Below are positions 1-7,267 of a stretch of DNA of 35,784 bases, one piece after another; within the stretch, counting starts at the first letter, position 1; each line of letters opens with the position of its first letter. The position numbers were made by a program, and so were the translations under genes. Under the pieces are notes generated by a model. That model was given only the letters and a program-made list of their open reading frames with translations, ran no database searches and was not told where the DNA came from. The stretch is from a virus. The DNA lies in the IMG/VR virus record IMGVR_UViG_3300021957_005605, positions 1-35,784 of that record; one strand, written 5' to 3'.

Positions 1-81
1 GTAAAAGATCGAAGCGGATTATTTAACTACTTTGTAAATAATAAGCTAAAAAACCTTATGGAAAATCTAGGTGAGTTTTAA
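1..81 (+). CDS. 3' end of an unidentified gene (partial)
   Basis: The reading frame is open from the window edge to a TAA at 79-81, giving the last 26 residues of a protein that ends in ENLGEF. The stop overlaps the ATG of the next gene (TAATG), the translational-coupling junction seen throughout this window, so this is very likely a real gene end. The fragment is short, lysine- and asparagine-rich and carries no motif I recognise, so I cannot name it. Confidence 0.6.
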   Translation, partial: VKDRSGLFNYFVNNKLKNLMENLGEF

Positions 82-509
82 TGAATTTAAGCGTACATGA
101 ACAATTAAAAGATATTGAAAAGCAAAAGTCTAAAAAAGAAAAAATAGCTAAACTTAACGAGTATATTAACTCGACCAAAGCTTTGGCTATTATTTTAGAC
201 TTAACATTTAATTCTAAGATTAAATGGTTACTTCCTCCTGGAGCTCCTCCATACAATCCTTCTGATCATTTAGATAATCAGAATGTTCTTAAAAATGATG
301 CTCGTAAATTACAATACTTTATAAATACTCGCGAAGGCAATAATATGAAGCCTTTACGACGCGAAACAATGTTTATTGAACTATTAGAATCTGTTAATAA
401 ACATGACGCTAAGTTGCTTATTTCTATCAAGGATGGGAAGTTACCCTATAATGGTATCACAAAGAAACTGGTCCAAGAAGCACTCCCAGAACAAACAAAG
501 AACTGGTAA
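81..509 (+). CDS. DUF6433 family phage protein
   Basis: The 142-residue protein matches my memory of DUF6433, a family widespread in T4-like marine phages. It has a charged, coiled N-terminus with a KTKKEK-like stretch (here KSKKEK), a central WLLPPGAPPY segment and a C-terminal RRETMFIELLE helix followed by KLVQEAL. The function of the family is unknown. The ATG overlaps the preceding stop. The C-terminus (TKNW) is followed in the +1 frame by another coding stretch, discussed as a finding. Confidence 0.75.
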   Translation: MNLSVHEQLKDIEKQKSKKEKIAKLNEYINSTKALAIILDLTFNSKIKWLLPPGAPPYNPSDHLDNQNVLKNDARKLQYFINTREGNNMKPLRRETMFIELLESVNKHDAKLLISIKDGKLPYNGITKKLVQEALPEQTKNW

Positions 510-672
510 GACATATCGTCGTAAATCTTGGAACGACGATTACGGTGAACATACAATTGAAAGTGTTAGCAAGAAGCAGGTGCTTTCAGAGCGAAAGCGG
601 CGCTTTAAGCAAAACATAAAGCGAGCAATACAAAATGAAGAATACGACGAAATCGAAGACTTCTACGAGTAG
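451..672 (+). CDS. Small basic phage protein, start uncertain
   Basis: This frame encodes a charged protein of about 73 residues. The convincing part is the last 55 residues: a TYRRKSWNDDYGEH block, then basic KRRFKQNIKRAIQ and an acidic tail. The reading frame opens well inside the DUF6433 gene, and the residues before TYRRKSW look like an out-of-frame shadow. In-frame ATGs lie at 403, 433 and 451; I chose 451 as the shortest overlap, after a weak GGGAAG. It may instead be made by frameshifting from the upstream gene. No function recognised. Confidence 0.5.
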   Translation: MVSQRNWSKKHSQNKQRTGKTYRRKSWNDDYGEHTIESVSKKQVLSERKRRFKQNIKRAIQNEEYDEIEDFYE

Positions 673-1246
673 AGCTTTTATCATTGGTAATGGTAAATCT
701 CGAGAAGGTTTCGACTTAGAGCAATTACGACCGTATGGAGACATTTACGGGTGTAATGCTCTTTATCGCGATTTTGAACCTGACTGGCTTATTGCAATAG
801 ATGATGCAATAACTAAAGAGATTCAAGATAGCGACTTTCCTCAAAATAAATTTATACATCCAATATATGAAGAGCAATTTGAGCATCCTGAATTCAATCC
901 TTTTACAAGATTGCGCTCTAATGCTGGAATGAACGCTATGATGGAAGCACTTAAGCATGGAAAGCGGGAGCTTATATGTTTAGGTTTTGACTTTGTTATT
1001 AATAATGAATTATCTGTCAGTAATTTATATGATGGTACAAACGCTTACGGACCTGAAACTCGTACAGCAGTTCAAGATAATTTAAGAAGAGTAAAGTATC
1101 TAGATTGGTTTGCTACAAAAAATAATGTGGCAACTATTCGAATGATCTTACCTAAAGTAGATAATCTAAAAGTACATAAAATGAATTCTAAAAATATACG
1201 AGGTATGTTTATAGACAATTTAATTGAGTATTTAAATGAAAATTGA
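635..1246 (+). CDS. Conserved phage protein with IGNGxSR motif
   Basis: The 203-residue protein begins with a hydrophobic strand and IIGNGKSREGFDL (about residues 16-28). It later has YGCNALY, PDWLIAIDD and a LICLGFDF strand. The glycine-rich IGNGxS start and the gCNa segment resemble the Rossmann-like nucleotide-binding core of DUF115/sialyltransferase-type proteins, which in phages are often annotated only as conserved or morphogenetic. I infer a nucleotide-sugar-binding fold but cannot assign a reaction. It overlaps the genes on both sides by 38 and 11 bases; the ATG at 635 is the only sensible start. Confidence 0.65.
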   Translation: MKNTTKSKTSTSRAFIIGNGKSREGFDLEQLRPYGDIYGCNALYRDFEPDWLIAIDDAITKEIQDSDFPQNKFIHPIYEEQFEHPEFNPFTRLRSNAGMNAMMEALKHGKRELICLGFDFVINNELSVSNLYDGTNAYGPETRTAVQDNLRRVKYLDWFATKNNVATIRMILPKVDNLKVHKMNSKNIRGMFIDNLIEYLNEN

Positions 1247-1817
1247 TCTTTTTAGTACACCTATAACTGTTAATGAATTAAATGAGCAAGTTTTAATTAG
1301 TACTAGACGTGCATTAGAAGAATATCTAAAAGATATAAATTATACTACTTTTGATTCTACTACAAAAACAACGTATCAATTAGATAATATTTTTTCAAGA
1401 CCAGAGTATAATAAATTAAAAAAATCTGTTCTTATATATGTTAACGACTACATTACATCTAATAAAATAGATATAGATATTTCAAACTGTGAATTAGATG
1501 GTTGGGTTAATATATCAAATAAATTTGATTATCAAGAATATCATAATCACAGTAATCCAAAAAATATATTAAGCGGTAATATCTTTATTAATAGTGATGA
1601 AAAACAGAAATATGGTAGACTAGTTTTTTATAATCCTTTCTCTAATTTAATTCGTTATTCAAGATTAGATTGTAATAATTCTAGTTTTACGGAAAAATAT
1701 TTTATTAAACCAGAAATAGGAAAAGTGGTTATTTTTCCTTCCTGGCTTAATCATTCTGTTGAACATAATGACTCAGAAGTAACAAGAATAACAATTTCCT
1801 TTAATATAAAATTATAA
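1236..1817 (+). CDS. 2OG-Fe(II) oxygenase (paralogue 1 of 7)
   Basis: This 193-residue protein fits the phage 2OG-FeII_Oxy_5 type (PF13759-like). It starts with the DLFSTPI motif and carries a YHNHS iron-binding segment (H103/H105). A G-N-I-F-I-N strand and FYNPF follow, then the distal FPSWLNHSVEHN (H173) and TRITISFN (R184, for 2-oxoglutarate). The family hydroxylates proteins or small molecules using Fe(II), oxygen and 2-oxoglutarate; the substrate is not known for phage members. It overlaps the IGNG gene by 11 bases. Codon use is extremely AT-rich compared with the 1844 gene next to it. Confidence 0.85.
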   Translation: MKIDLFSTPITVNELNEQVLISTRRALEEYLKDINYTTFDSTTKTTYQLDNIFSRPEYNKLKKSVLIYVNDYITSNKIDIDISNCELDGWVNISNKFDYQEYHNHSNPKNILSGNIFINSDEKQKYGRLVFYNPFSNLIRYSRLDCNNSSFTEKYFIKPEIGKVVIFPSWLNHSVEHNDSEVTRITISFNIKL

Positions 1818-1820
1818 ATA
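1813..1820 (+). promoter_or_regulatory. T4-type late promoter box TATAAATA
   Basis: An exact TATAAATA lies across the end of the oxygenase gene, 24 bases before the ATG at 1844. This is the T4 late-promoter consensus recognised by gp55 with help from gp33, and a gp33 gene is present at 33544. In AT-rich DNA single matches occur by chance, but this one sits directly before a well-placed ribosome-binding site. It would drive the 1844 gene and phoH. Confidence 0.5.
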
Positions 1821-1843
1821 AAAATGTCTGATATGGAGAATTG

Positions 1844-2155
1844 ATGCCGACTTACACTTTTCAAGACAAAAAAACTGGCGATACCTGGGAAGAAATCTGT
1901 TCCTGGAATGATCGCTGCGCCTTCCTCGAAGAAAATCCTCACATTAAAACTATTATAGTGAAGGCTCCTGCCATGGTAGGAAGTCGATATATTAGTGGCA
2001 TCAAAAATGATGGAGGATGGAGTGAAAATTTGTCTCGCATAGCTGAAGCACATCCTGGTAGTGCTTTAGCTGCTCAACATGGCCCAAAAGATTCAACGAC
2101 AGTGAAAACGAGACAAGCTGTAGAAAAATGGAGGAAGCAGACTGGTAAAACATAA
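1844..2155 (+). CDS. FmdB-like small phage protein
   Basis: The 103-residue protein starts MPTYTFQDKKTG, the N-terminal strand pattern of FmdB-like zinc-ribbon regulators. The paired cysteines of a ribbon are missing: only C21 and C27 are present, both in a helical region. It continues with LEENPHIK, a GGWSENLSRIAEAHPGS segment and a basic end. Similar proteins sit next to phoH in T4-like marine phages. GGAGA at 1835-1839 selects ATG 1844 rather than the in-frame TTG at 1841. Function unknown. Confidence 0.75.
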   Translation: MPTYTFQDKKTGDTWEEICSWNDRCAFLEENPHIKTIIVKAPAMVGSRYISGIKNDGGWSENLSRIAEAHPGSALAAQHGPKDSTTVKTRQAVEKWRKQTGKT

Positions 2156-2173
2156 CTCACGAGAGGTACTAAT

Positions 2174-2965
2174 ATGGCCATTGCTGTTGAACTTATTGAA
2201 CAAGAATTTGATAAAGATATAGAAAAAGCAATTACAAGAGCACAAAGAAAAAGATTAAAAAAACAAAAGTACCAGCAGAAAAAGCAATTGATAGATATAA
2301 CGACTATTGATCCGCGCACCGAAAATCAAGCAAGAGTGTTTGATTCGTTCGATAGTGGAGATAATTTATTACTTCACGGTGTAGCAGGAACAGGAAAAAC
2401 ATTTGTATCTCTCTATCTCGCATTAGACGATGTGTTTAATGGAGATGATATGAAACGGTCTGTAACAATTATTAGATCAGTAGTTCCAACTCGAGATATG
2501 GGTTTCTTACCAGGTAAAGAGACAGAAAAGACAGCTGTATATGAACAACCTTACCAAGCTATTTGTAGAGAGTTAACCAATAGAGGTGATGGCTATGATG
2601 TTCTTAAACAGCGAGGTGTAATTAAGTTTACTACTACCTCTTACATTAGGGGATTAACATTAGATAATACTACTCTAGTTGTAGATGAGTGTCAGAATAT
2701 GACATTTCATGAGCTAGATAGTATCATTACAAGAGTTGGTGAAAATACTAGAATTATATTTTGTGGTGATTTTAGACAGACTGACTTAAATAAACCGCAT
2801 GACCAATCTGGAATAAAAGAGTTTATGAATATTCTAGGGCGTATGAATGGGTTTAACTCCGTAGAATTTGATTACGATGATATTGTAAGATCAGGTTTGG
2901 TTAAAGAATATATTATGGCTAAGGATAAATATGACAATTTATTACCAACGAAACGAGCAGTTTGA
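2174..2965 (+). CDS. phoH: PhoH-like P-loop ATPase
   Basis: The 263-residue protein has a basic N-terminal region (residues 20-38), then Walker A GVAGTGKT (69-76), Walker B LVVDECQN (168-175) and the later GDFRQTDL motif, all typical of the PhoH family. PhoH proteins are ATPases related to superfamily 1 helicases and are probably linked to RNA metabolism or phosphate stress. They are common in marine phages, where their exact role is not settled. An AGAGGT lies just before the ATG. It follows the 1844 gene closely, so the two probably share the late-type promoter at 1813. Confidence 0.93.
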   Translation: MAIAVELIEQEFDKDIEKAITRAQRKRLKKQKYQQKKQLIDITTIDPRTENQARVFDSFDSGDNLLLHGVAGTGKTFVSLYLALDDVFNGDDMKRSVTIIRSVVPTRDMGFLPGKETEKTAVYEQPYQAICRELTNRGDGYDVLKQRGVIKFTTTSYIRGLTLDNTTLVVDECQNMTFHELDSIITRVGENTRIIFCGDFRQTDLNKPHDQSGIKEFMNILGRMNGFNSVEFDYDDIVRSGLVKEYIMAKDKYDNLLPTKRAV

Positions 2966-3632
2966 AAAACATTATAGTGTTAATGAACTAATTGAATCAG
3001 CAACTCCGCAAAACTCAAATTGGTTGAATAGTATTCCGCCAATTCGACGGGGATTTAAAACATTAAAAGAATGGTTTTTATCACCAGACTCATTAGAAGG
3101 TGATGGTATCCCTAGCACTATTCGTATGTGCCCAGGTATAAAAGCGTATCTTGATAAATGTATACTTGTTAAATTTTCACACGAGTTACTACTTCAAACA
3201 ACCTCGCGAGGTCAACTAAAATATCAAATCCCGCAAAATAATAGATGCAATATTGTAGTAGAAATCCATAACCCAGATCAATACAGTTCATCTTCATCTA
3301 ATTTGTTTAACGATAAAATTAATGTTAAATTCGTTTTACCGTTGAATATACATGTAGATAAAGATAATTATATGATGCCTCAAGTTCCTTATTATCATAC
3401 AAGTGTGCCTTACGATGTAATGCCAGGTATTATTACAAACCGTAATATAGTTAACGAAACAGCTGTAAATGTTATGTTTCCTAAAATAGATGCTGTATAT
3501 CATTTCAAACAAGGTGACCCGTTTTGTTACATATATAATTTAAAAGATAATAGAATTAAGCTAAAAGCAAATAATAATAATCTTGCTCGTAAAACCTTCT
3601 TAAATAACTTTAATAGAAATAAAAATGTTTAA
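2931..3632 (+). CDS. DUF6065-like protein
   Basis: The 233-residue protein has the pattern I associate with DUF6065 proteins near phage oxygenase genes. A TIRMCPGIKAYLDKC segment (about 64-78) precedes strands with VPYYHTSVPYDVMPGIITN, VNVMFP and a FKQGDPFCYIYNL end. The overall shape suggests a cupin-like beta fold, but I see no metal-binding pair. Function is unknown. It overlaps phoH by 35 bases in another frame, and no later start fits. Its low GC matches the oxygenase and exonuclease genes that follow. Confidence 0.6.
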   Translation: MTIYYQRNEQFEKHYSVNELIESATPQNSNWLNSIPPIRRGFKTLKEWFLSPDSLEGDGIPSTIRMCPGIKAYLDKCILVKFSHELLLQTTSRGQLKYQIPQNNRCNIVVEIHNPDQYSSSSSNLFNDKINVKFVLPLNIHVDKDNYMMPQVPYYHTSVPYDVMPGIITNRNIVNETAVNVMFPKIDAVYHFKQGDPFCYIYNLKDNRIKLKANNNNLARKTFLNNFNRNKNV

Positions 3633-4290
3633 TCATATAAATCCTCCTGAGCTTCAAGAGCTTGAAACTGAAACTATTAATGGAAAAAGATACTACGTCA
3701 CTCCTAGTGGTAAAAAATATCCTTCTGTAACTACAGTCTCAGGTTTTGCTTCAGCAAAATCTATAGTAGAGTGGCGTAAAAGAGTAGGAGCAGAAAAAGC
3801 TAATAAAATATCTACTCAGGCAGCAGTTAGGGGAACAGCTGTACACAAACTATGTGAAGACTATATTAATAATATAGATAATTATAAAGAAAAACATATG
3901 CCTGTAAATATACAAGCATTTAATTCCATAAAACCATTACTAGATAAACATTTAAATAATGTAGTTATGCAAGAATGTCCGTTGTATTCTGATTATTTAG
4001 AAGTTGGAGGAAGAGTTGATTGTATTGCTGAGTGGGACGGATTGATGTCTGTTATAGACTTTAAAACGTCACGAAAAATAAAAAAGAAAGAATGGATTAA
4101 AGGATATATGATGCAAGAATCAGCATATTGTGTCATGTTTGAAGAGCGAACTAAAATACCAATTAGACAAATAGTTACTGTAATTACTGTAGATAATGAA
4201 GATCCACAGTTGTTTATAGAAGATAGAGATAATTATATTTGGGATTTTATTGATTTAAGAAAAAAATTTAGAGAAGTTTATGGTAATTAA
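3625..4290 (+). CDS. PD-(D/E)XK exonuclease, RecB/MGME1-like
   Basis: The 221-residue protein carries the RecB-type nuclease core: YPSVTTVSGF near residue 32, RGTAVHKLCEDYI (69-81), VGGRVDCIAEW (127-137) and VIDFKTSRK (143-151) with D145 and K147. It then has a Q-rich helix near MMQESAYCVMF. This is the order of RecB-family and mitochondrial MGME1-like single-strand exonucleases. A role in phage recombination or trimming of replication intermediates is likely. It overlaps its upstream neighbour by 8 bases and shares one base with the next gene (TAATG). Confidence 0.85.
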   Translation: MFNHINPPELQELETETINGKRYYVTPSGKKYPSVTTVSGFASAKSIVEWRKRVGAEKANKISTQAAVRGTAVHKLCEDYINNIDNYKEKHMPVNIQAFNSIKPLLDKHLNNVVMQECPLYSDYLEVGGRVDCIAEWDGLMSVIDFKTSRKIKKKEWIKGYMMQESAYCVMFEERTKIPIRQIVTVITVDNEDPQLFIEDRDNYIWDFIDLRKKFREVYGN

Positions 4291-4895
4291 TGTTACAAGA
4301 TTTTAGTCCTTTACAAGTAGAAAATAAAGAAACATTTATATTATGTGGTCAAATTTGTGATAATATATGTGATAAATTAATAGAAGTATACAATAACAAA
4401 ACCCCTGATCGAGGCAAAATTGGTACTATGTTAGAGGGTGGAGGTTATGTAAATAGAGTAGATACAACTGTTAAAGATAGTTATGATGTTGCTTTAGATC
4501 CAGATGATGTAAGCCCCTATGTTATAGATGTATTTGAGTTAGTAAAGCAGTACATCAGAAAATATGATATTTTAGCTAGTAAATTTCAGAATTATAAAAT
4601 AAATGAAACGATTAATATTCAAAAATATCCTCCAGACGGAGGGTTTCATCAGCCTCATTATGAAAGAAACTATGAAGGTGAAACTCAAAGACATTTTGTT
4701 TTTATGACTTATCTAAACACTATTGAACAAGGTGGAGAAACACATTTTAAATATTATAACGGAGGAGTGCAGCCCAGAAAAGGTTTAACTCTTTTATGGC
4801 CTGCAGATTGGACTCATACACATTATAGTATTCCTGCACCTAAAGAAGAAAAAATGATTATAACAGGATGGATTAATTATGAGTCCGGTAATTAA
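4290..4895 (+). CDS. 2OG-Fe(II) oxygenase, prolyl-4-hydroxylase type (2 of 7)
   Basis: This 201-residue protein follows the prolyl-4-hydroxylase plan (PF13640-like). It has IQKYPPDGGFH and then the metal motif HYE (H123, E125), RHFVFMTYLN, EQGGETHF (147-153), PRKGLTLLWPADWTHTH (distal histidine 176 or 178) and K188 for 2-oxoglutarate. The metal motif is HxE rather than HxD, which is tolerated in some members. The substrate is unknown. It is coupled to the exonuclease gene and overlaps the next oxygenase by 17 bases. Confidence 0.87.
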   Translation: MLQDFSPLQVENKETFILCGQICDNICDKLIEVYNNKTPDRGKIGTMLEGGGYVNRVDTTVKDSYDVALDPDDVSPYVIDVFELVKQYIRKYDILASKFQNYKINETINIQKYPPDGGFHQPHYERNYEGETQRHFVFMTYLNTIEQGGETHFKYYNGGVQPRKGLTLLWPADWTHTHYSIPAPKEEKMIITGWINYESGN

Positions 4896-5469
4896 TATAT
4901 TTTCTACACCTATTTTTCACACTAAATTAAATACAATGTGTGACGATAGGATAAAAATGACTCTTGATTTAGTTTCTAATTATGATTATTCGGGAAGAGA
5001 GCCTGCGACTCATTCGAGTATATTTCACCACCCCCATCTTCTTGATGTAAAAAGAGAGATACAAGATTTAGTATTAGGATTTGGAAAAAACGTTTTTAAT
5101 CATTTAATAGACGGGATTGAAATAACAAACTCTTGGTCAAATAATATGTTTAATGGTAAATCAATCGATACACATTTTCATGCTAACAGTTACATTAGCG
5201 GGTCTGTTTATCTCTCTCACGGCACACCTATCACATTTTATGATTCTAATGAATTATTTTGTATACAACCAAAATCAATAGAAAATGAATATAAAATTTC
5301 ACCTTCACCTGGGGACCTAGTATTATTTCCTTCTAAGTTAAAACATGGAGTTCATCAGGAAGAAAATGCTCCTACAAGATATTCTATAGCCTTTAATACT
5401 TTTCCAACTAGAAATATCGACGGGGTTAACAGTATAGATTCTTTTGTTAAAGATCCTTATTTTTTGTAG
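4879..5469 (+). CDS. 2OG-Fe(II) oxygenase, PF13759-like (3 of 7)
   Basis: The 196-residue protein starts with the INIFSTPIFHTKL motif typical of phage 2OG-FeII_Oxy_5 proteins. It carries THFHANSYISG (H99/H101), ITFYDSN, PGDLVLFPSKLKHGVH (H156) and TRYSIAFN (R167). The complete facial-triad plan makes an active iron enzyme likely; the substrate is unknown. It runs tail-to-tail into an opposite-strand gene with a 23-base overlap. Two different oxygenase subtypes side by side suggest sequential modifications or independent acquisition. Confidence 0.87.
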   Translation: MSPVINIFSTPIFHTKLNTMCDDRIKMTLDLVSNYDYSGREPATHSSIFHHPHLLDVKREIQDLVLGFGKNVFNHLIDGIEITNSWSNNMFNGKSIDTHFHANSYISGSVYLSHGTPITFYDSNELFCIQPKSIENEYKISPSPGDLVLFPSKLKHGVHQEENAPTRYSIAFNTFPTRNIDGVNSIDSFVKDPYFL

Positions 5470-6013
5470 CTCTTACATATTCAATGTAATTATGTAAGCG
5501 ACCTCTTCTCCATCCGGTAGGAATTTCTCCGTAACATCTTTTCTCTTCTTTTGTGAAAGCATTACAAATCCATATCCACCCACCTTTGTTATTATTATTT
5601 ACTGATTTAAGAAGTTTAGTCTCTTCAGAATCAGTAACTCCTTCGCGATGGTGTTTATGGTATTTGTAATGCTCTTTTAATTTTTTAGAGACAGTTTCTT
5701 TGACATGATCCGGTCTAGGTTTTCCATATTGACTATTGCCTTCTCCAGATGTAGCTTCAGACATTTTACGACGAGTTTCCTCAGATCTGCGAACAGGACC
5801 TTTACGCTCAATACGCTTAGTTACCCAGTGATTAGGTTTAGCCTCAGATCTATTATATAACTCACATTTATATTGTTTTTTATACATTTCTGCACGAATC
5901 AGTAGCTTCTCAAGCACAGAATTTGACTCAAGAAGCTCAAGATTTCGAGTATTTTGCATAGATTCTTCGAGAATTAGCTGATTTTCATTGGAATTATAAT
6001 ACAAATAAAACAT
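5447..6013 (-). CDS. NUMOD3-containing protein, homing-endonuclease relative
   Basis: The 188-residue protein lies opposite its neighbours. Around residues 75-105 it has RRSEETRRKMSEA, then GKPRPDHVKE, the NUMOD3 DNA-binding pattern of phage homing endonucleases. Near the C-terminus WIWICNA, EKRCYGEIPTGWRRGR resembles another repeat found at the end of such enzymes. I see no GIY-YIG, HNH or LAGLIDADG nuclease core, so it is a DNA-binding remnant or needs a partner. The orientation and insertion between operons fit a mobile gene. The start is uncertain, since no clear ribosome-binding site precedes ATG 6013. Confidence 0.75.
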   Translation of the reverse strand: MFYLYYNSNENQLILEESMQNTRNLELLESNSVLEKLLIRAEMYKKQYKCELYNRSEAKPNHWVTKRIERKGPVRRSEETRRKMSEATSGEGNSQYGKPRPDHVKETVSKKLKEHYKYHKHHREGVTDSEETKLLKSVNNNNKGGWIWICNAFTKEEKRCYGEIPTGWRRGRLHNYIEYVRATKNKDL

Positions 6014-6019
6014 AACTTA

Positions 6020-6082
6020 TTGATATCTAATGAAACCTTTTTTCATAAAACAGTTGCTATTAAAGTATTTAGTTCATATAAT
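6020..6082 (+). promoter_or_regulatory. Early sigma70-type promoter with upstream box
   Basis: TTGCTA at 6054-6059 is followed after exactly 17 bases by a perfect TATAAT at 6077-6082. Upstream, the stretch beginning TATTGATATCTAATGAAACC (from 6019) is nearly repeated before the promoter at 20325, and its CCTTTTTTCA-AAAACAGTTGC part recurs before 12164. It drives the gene at 6110, whose AGAGGAGATAT ribosome-binding site follows. Confidence 0.85.
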
Positions 6083-6109
6083 ATATGTATGTTAAGAGGA
6101 GATATAAAA

Positions 6110-6520
6110 ATGGAATTTACTTATTGCGATGATACTTTCAGCGATCTTTTTAAAGATGTAAATGGCTTTCGTCCTAGAGGTTCTTTAATGCAAGAATGGG
6201 AAGATCGTACTCCCCGTCAGAAGCAAGAGCTTTGGAATGCTCTTTGTGATGAGCTTGCAGATAACGAGAAAGCTGATCGTAAAGCTGAGGTAGAAGCTAT
6301 TGAACGCTTCGAAGCTCGTATTCAAGATGTAATTGGTCTTGGTGCTGGTGATCATAAGACAGCTCTTCGTTGGATTTCTTCTCAAGAAACTTTCTATCAC
6401 GAACAATGTGTAGAGCATTTTGTTTGGGAACAAGGTGTCTTGTTTACAGACTATGGTCGTAAGCTTATTAAAGAGCTTGCTGAAGTAGTAACTTATAAAG
6501 AAATGGACTGGGCTGCATAG
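6110..6520 (+). CDS. Hypothetical phage protein
   Basis: I do not recognise this 136-residue acidic protein. It is mostly helical by appearance, with a charged stretch (residues 47-80) and a tryptophan-containing C-terminal half. The longer frame reaches back to 6020, but a strong promoter lies there and AGAGGAGATAT ends 8 bases before ATG 6110, so the shorter start is right. It is the first gene after a strong early promoter, which suggests an early host-takeover role. Confidence 0.85.
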   Translation: MEFTYCDDTFSDLFKDVNGFRPRGSLMQEWEDRTPRQKQELWNALCDELADNEKADRKAEVEAIERFEARIQDVIGLGAGDHKTALRWISSQETFYHEQCVEHFVWEQGVLFTDYGRKLIKELAEVVTYKEMDWAA

Positions 6521-6687
6521 TGGAGCAAATATATGAATGGGCGTATAATAAATACAATTATACGCCTTTAGAATTTAGAAAAGCGTGTTGTGAGGGGAGA
6601 TTGTCCGCACATGAATATTACATTGACAAAGGGTACTTCGATGACGATGAACTCAGACAAATGGGAATACCGACTAAAGCATCTTGA
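6520..6687 (+). CDS. Small phage protein, GTG start
   Basis: A 55-residue frame starts at a GTG overlapping the preceding TAG (TAGTG) and ends at TGA 6685-6687. The product (MEQIYEWAYNKYNYTP..., with CCEGRLSA and GYFDDDELRQMGIP) has a natural composition, with aromatic residues and an acidic patch. It fills what would otherwise be an unexplained 120-base gap between coupled genes. Function unknown. It contains a perfect palindrome at 6540-6566. Confidence 0.65.
   Translation: MEQIYEWAYNKYNYTPLEFRKACCEGRLSAHEYYIDKGYFDDDELRQMGIPTKAS
6540..6566 (+). repeat. Perfect 10-base inverted repeat (hairpin)
   Basis: GGCGTATAAT (6540-6549) and ATTATACGCC (6557-6566) form a perfect stem around a 7-base loop, followed by TTTAG. 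It sits just after the stop of the 6110 gene but inside the 55-residue frame. It could be a weak terminator, an RNA-processing or stabilising hairpin, or a product of repeated Tyr/Asn codons. Confidence 0.5.
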
Positions 6688-6829
6688 ATTAACTCATCTT
6701 GAGCTTGACTCGCGAATCAAAAAAATGGAACAATTGCATGAAAATGATTTGCTTATTAGACAAATGAAAAAGCAAAAGCTAAAATTAAAAGAGCAGATTG
6801 AAAATATCCGAAAAGATTTAGATTTTTAG
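6641..6829 (+). CDS. YdcH/DUF465-like coiled-coil protein
   Basis: The 62-residue protein is a two-helix coiled coil: WEYRLKHLELTHLELDSRI, then KQKLKLKEQIENI. This matches the small DUF465 (YdcH) proteins, which start with a similar 'L..H..LD..I' helix and end with 'KK.kL.lKd.i'. Molecular function is unknown. The frame is open from 6590, but AAAGGG before ATG 6641 and the family's usual start favour the shorter form; ATG 6647 and 6611 are alternatives. It overlaps the 55-residue gene in another frame. Confidence 0.7.
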   Translation: MTMNSDKWEYRLKHLELTHLELDSRIKKMEQLHENDLLIRQMKKQKLKLKEQIENIRKDLDF

Positions 6830-6839
6830 TAAAAAACAG

Positions 6840-6868
6840 TTGCACTTTAATTCTATTGAGACTAGTAT
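6840..6868 (+). promoter_or_regulatory. Early sigma70-type promoter
   Basis: AAAACAG leads into TTGCAC (6840-6845), 17 bases, then TAGTAT (6863-6868). The same AAAACAGTTGCACTTTA start occurs at 27839. A GAGGAGATATATT ribosome-binding site and ATG 6894 follow. Confidence 0.8.
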
Positions 6869-6893
6869 AAGTTATCAATAGAGGAGATATATT

Positions 6894-7100
6894 ATGGTTG
6901 ATTTGTACGAAGATATCGATAAGTTAGGTGAAATACTTCAACTTCTAGGTAAGCGCAATGAAGCTGATACCTTCATGGCTTATCATTCTATTTCTGAGCT
7001 TCTTAAAAAGAAAGCTAAAATGGTAAATAAATTTGAGCGAGAGCTCGATGCTGAATATGCGATCATTGAAGCTGGTCTTGGAGAAGGGCAGGTAGTATAA
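6894..7100 (+). CDS. Hypothetical small helical protein
   Basis: The protein is 68 residues long, acidic and helical, with KLGEILQLLGK and SELLKKKAKMVNKFERELD segments suggesting a short helical hairpin. It is not recognised. It has a strong ribosome-binding site, is the first gene after the 6840 promoter, and is coupled to the next gene by TAATG. Confidence 0.8.
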   Translation: MVDLYEDIDKLGEILQLLGKRNEADTFMAYHSISELLKKKAKMVNKFERELDAEYAIIEAGLGEGQVV

Positions 7101-7267
7101 TGTGGTGGGTTGAAGTAAGGTTCGATATGAAAGGCAGAGAACGTTGGGAGGGCTTGACCTATGATCAAGCTCACTCAGTTTATGGTAAATACTCAGGACG
7201 TAAAGCTAATGCTTGGTATGTACGAATGGGTCAAATGGAGGAAACTAATGTTAGCTTATTGCGATAA
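7100..7267 (+). CDS. Small tryptophan-rich protein
   Basis: A 55-residue frame starts at ATG 7100 overlapping the preceding stop and ends at TAA 7265-7267. The product begins MWWVEVRFDMKGRERWEG and continues with GKYSGRKANAWYVRMGQ, a strand-rich basic protein with four tryptophans. This is too protein-like to be chance and explains the gap before 7248. No function recognised. Confidence 0.7.
   Translation: MWWVEVRFDMKGRERWEGLTYDQAHSVYGKYSGRKANAWYVRMGQMEETNVSLLR

Noticed and set aside
320-327. TATAAATA match inside the DUF6433 gene
   Set aside because: It is far from any well-placed start and such matches are expected by chance in AT-rich coding DNA.
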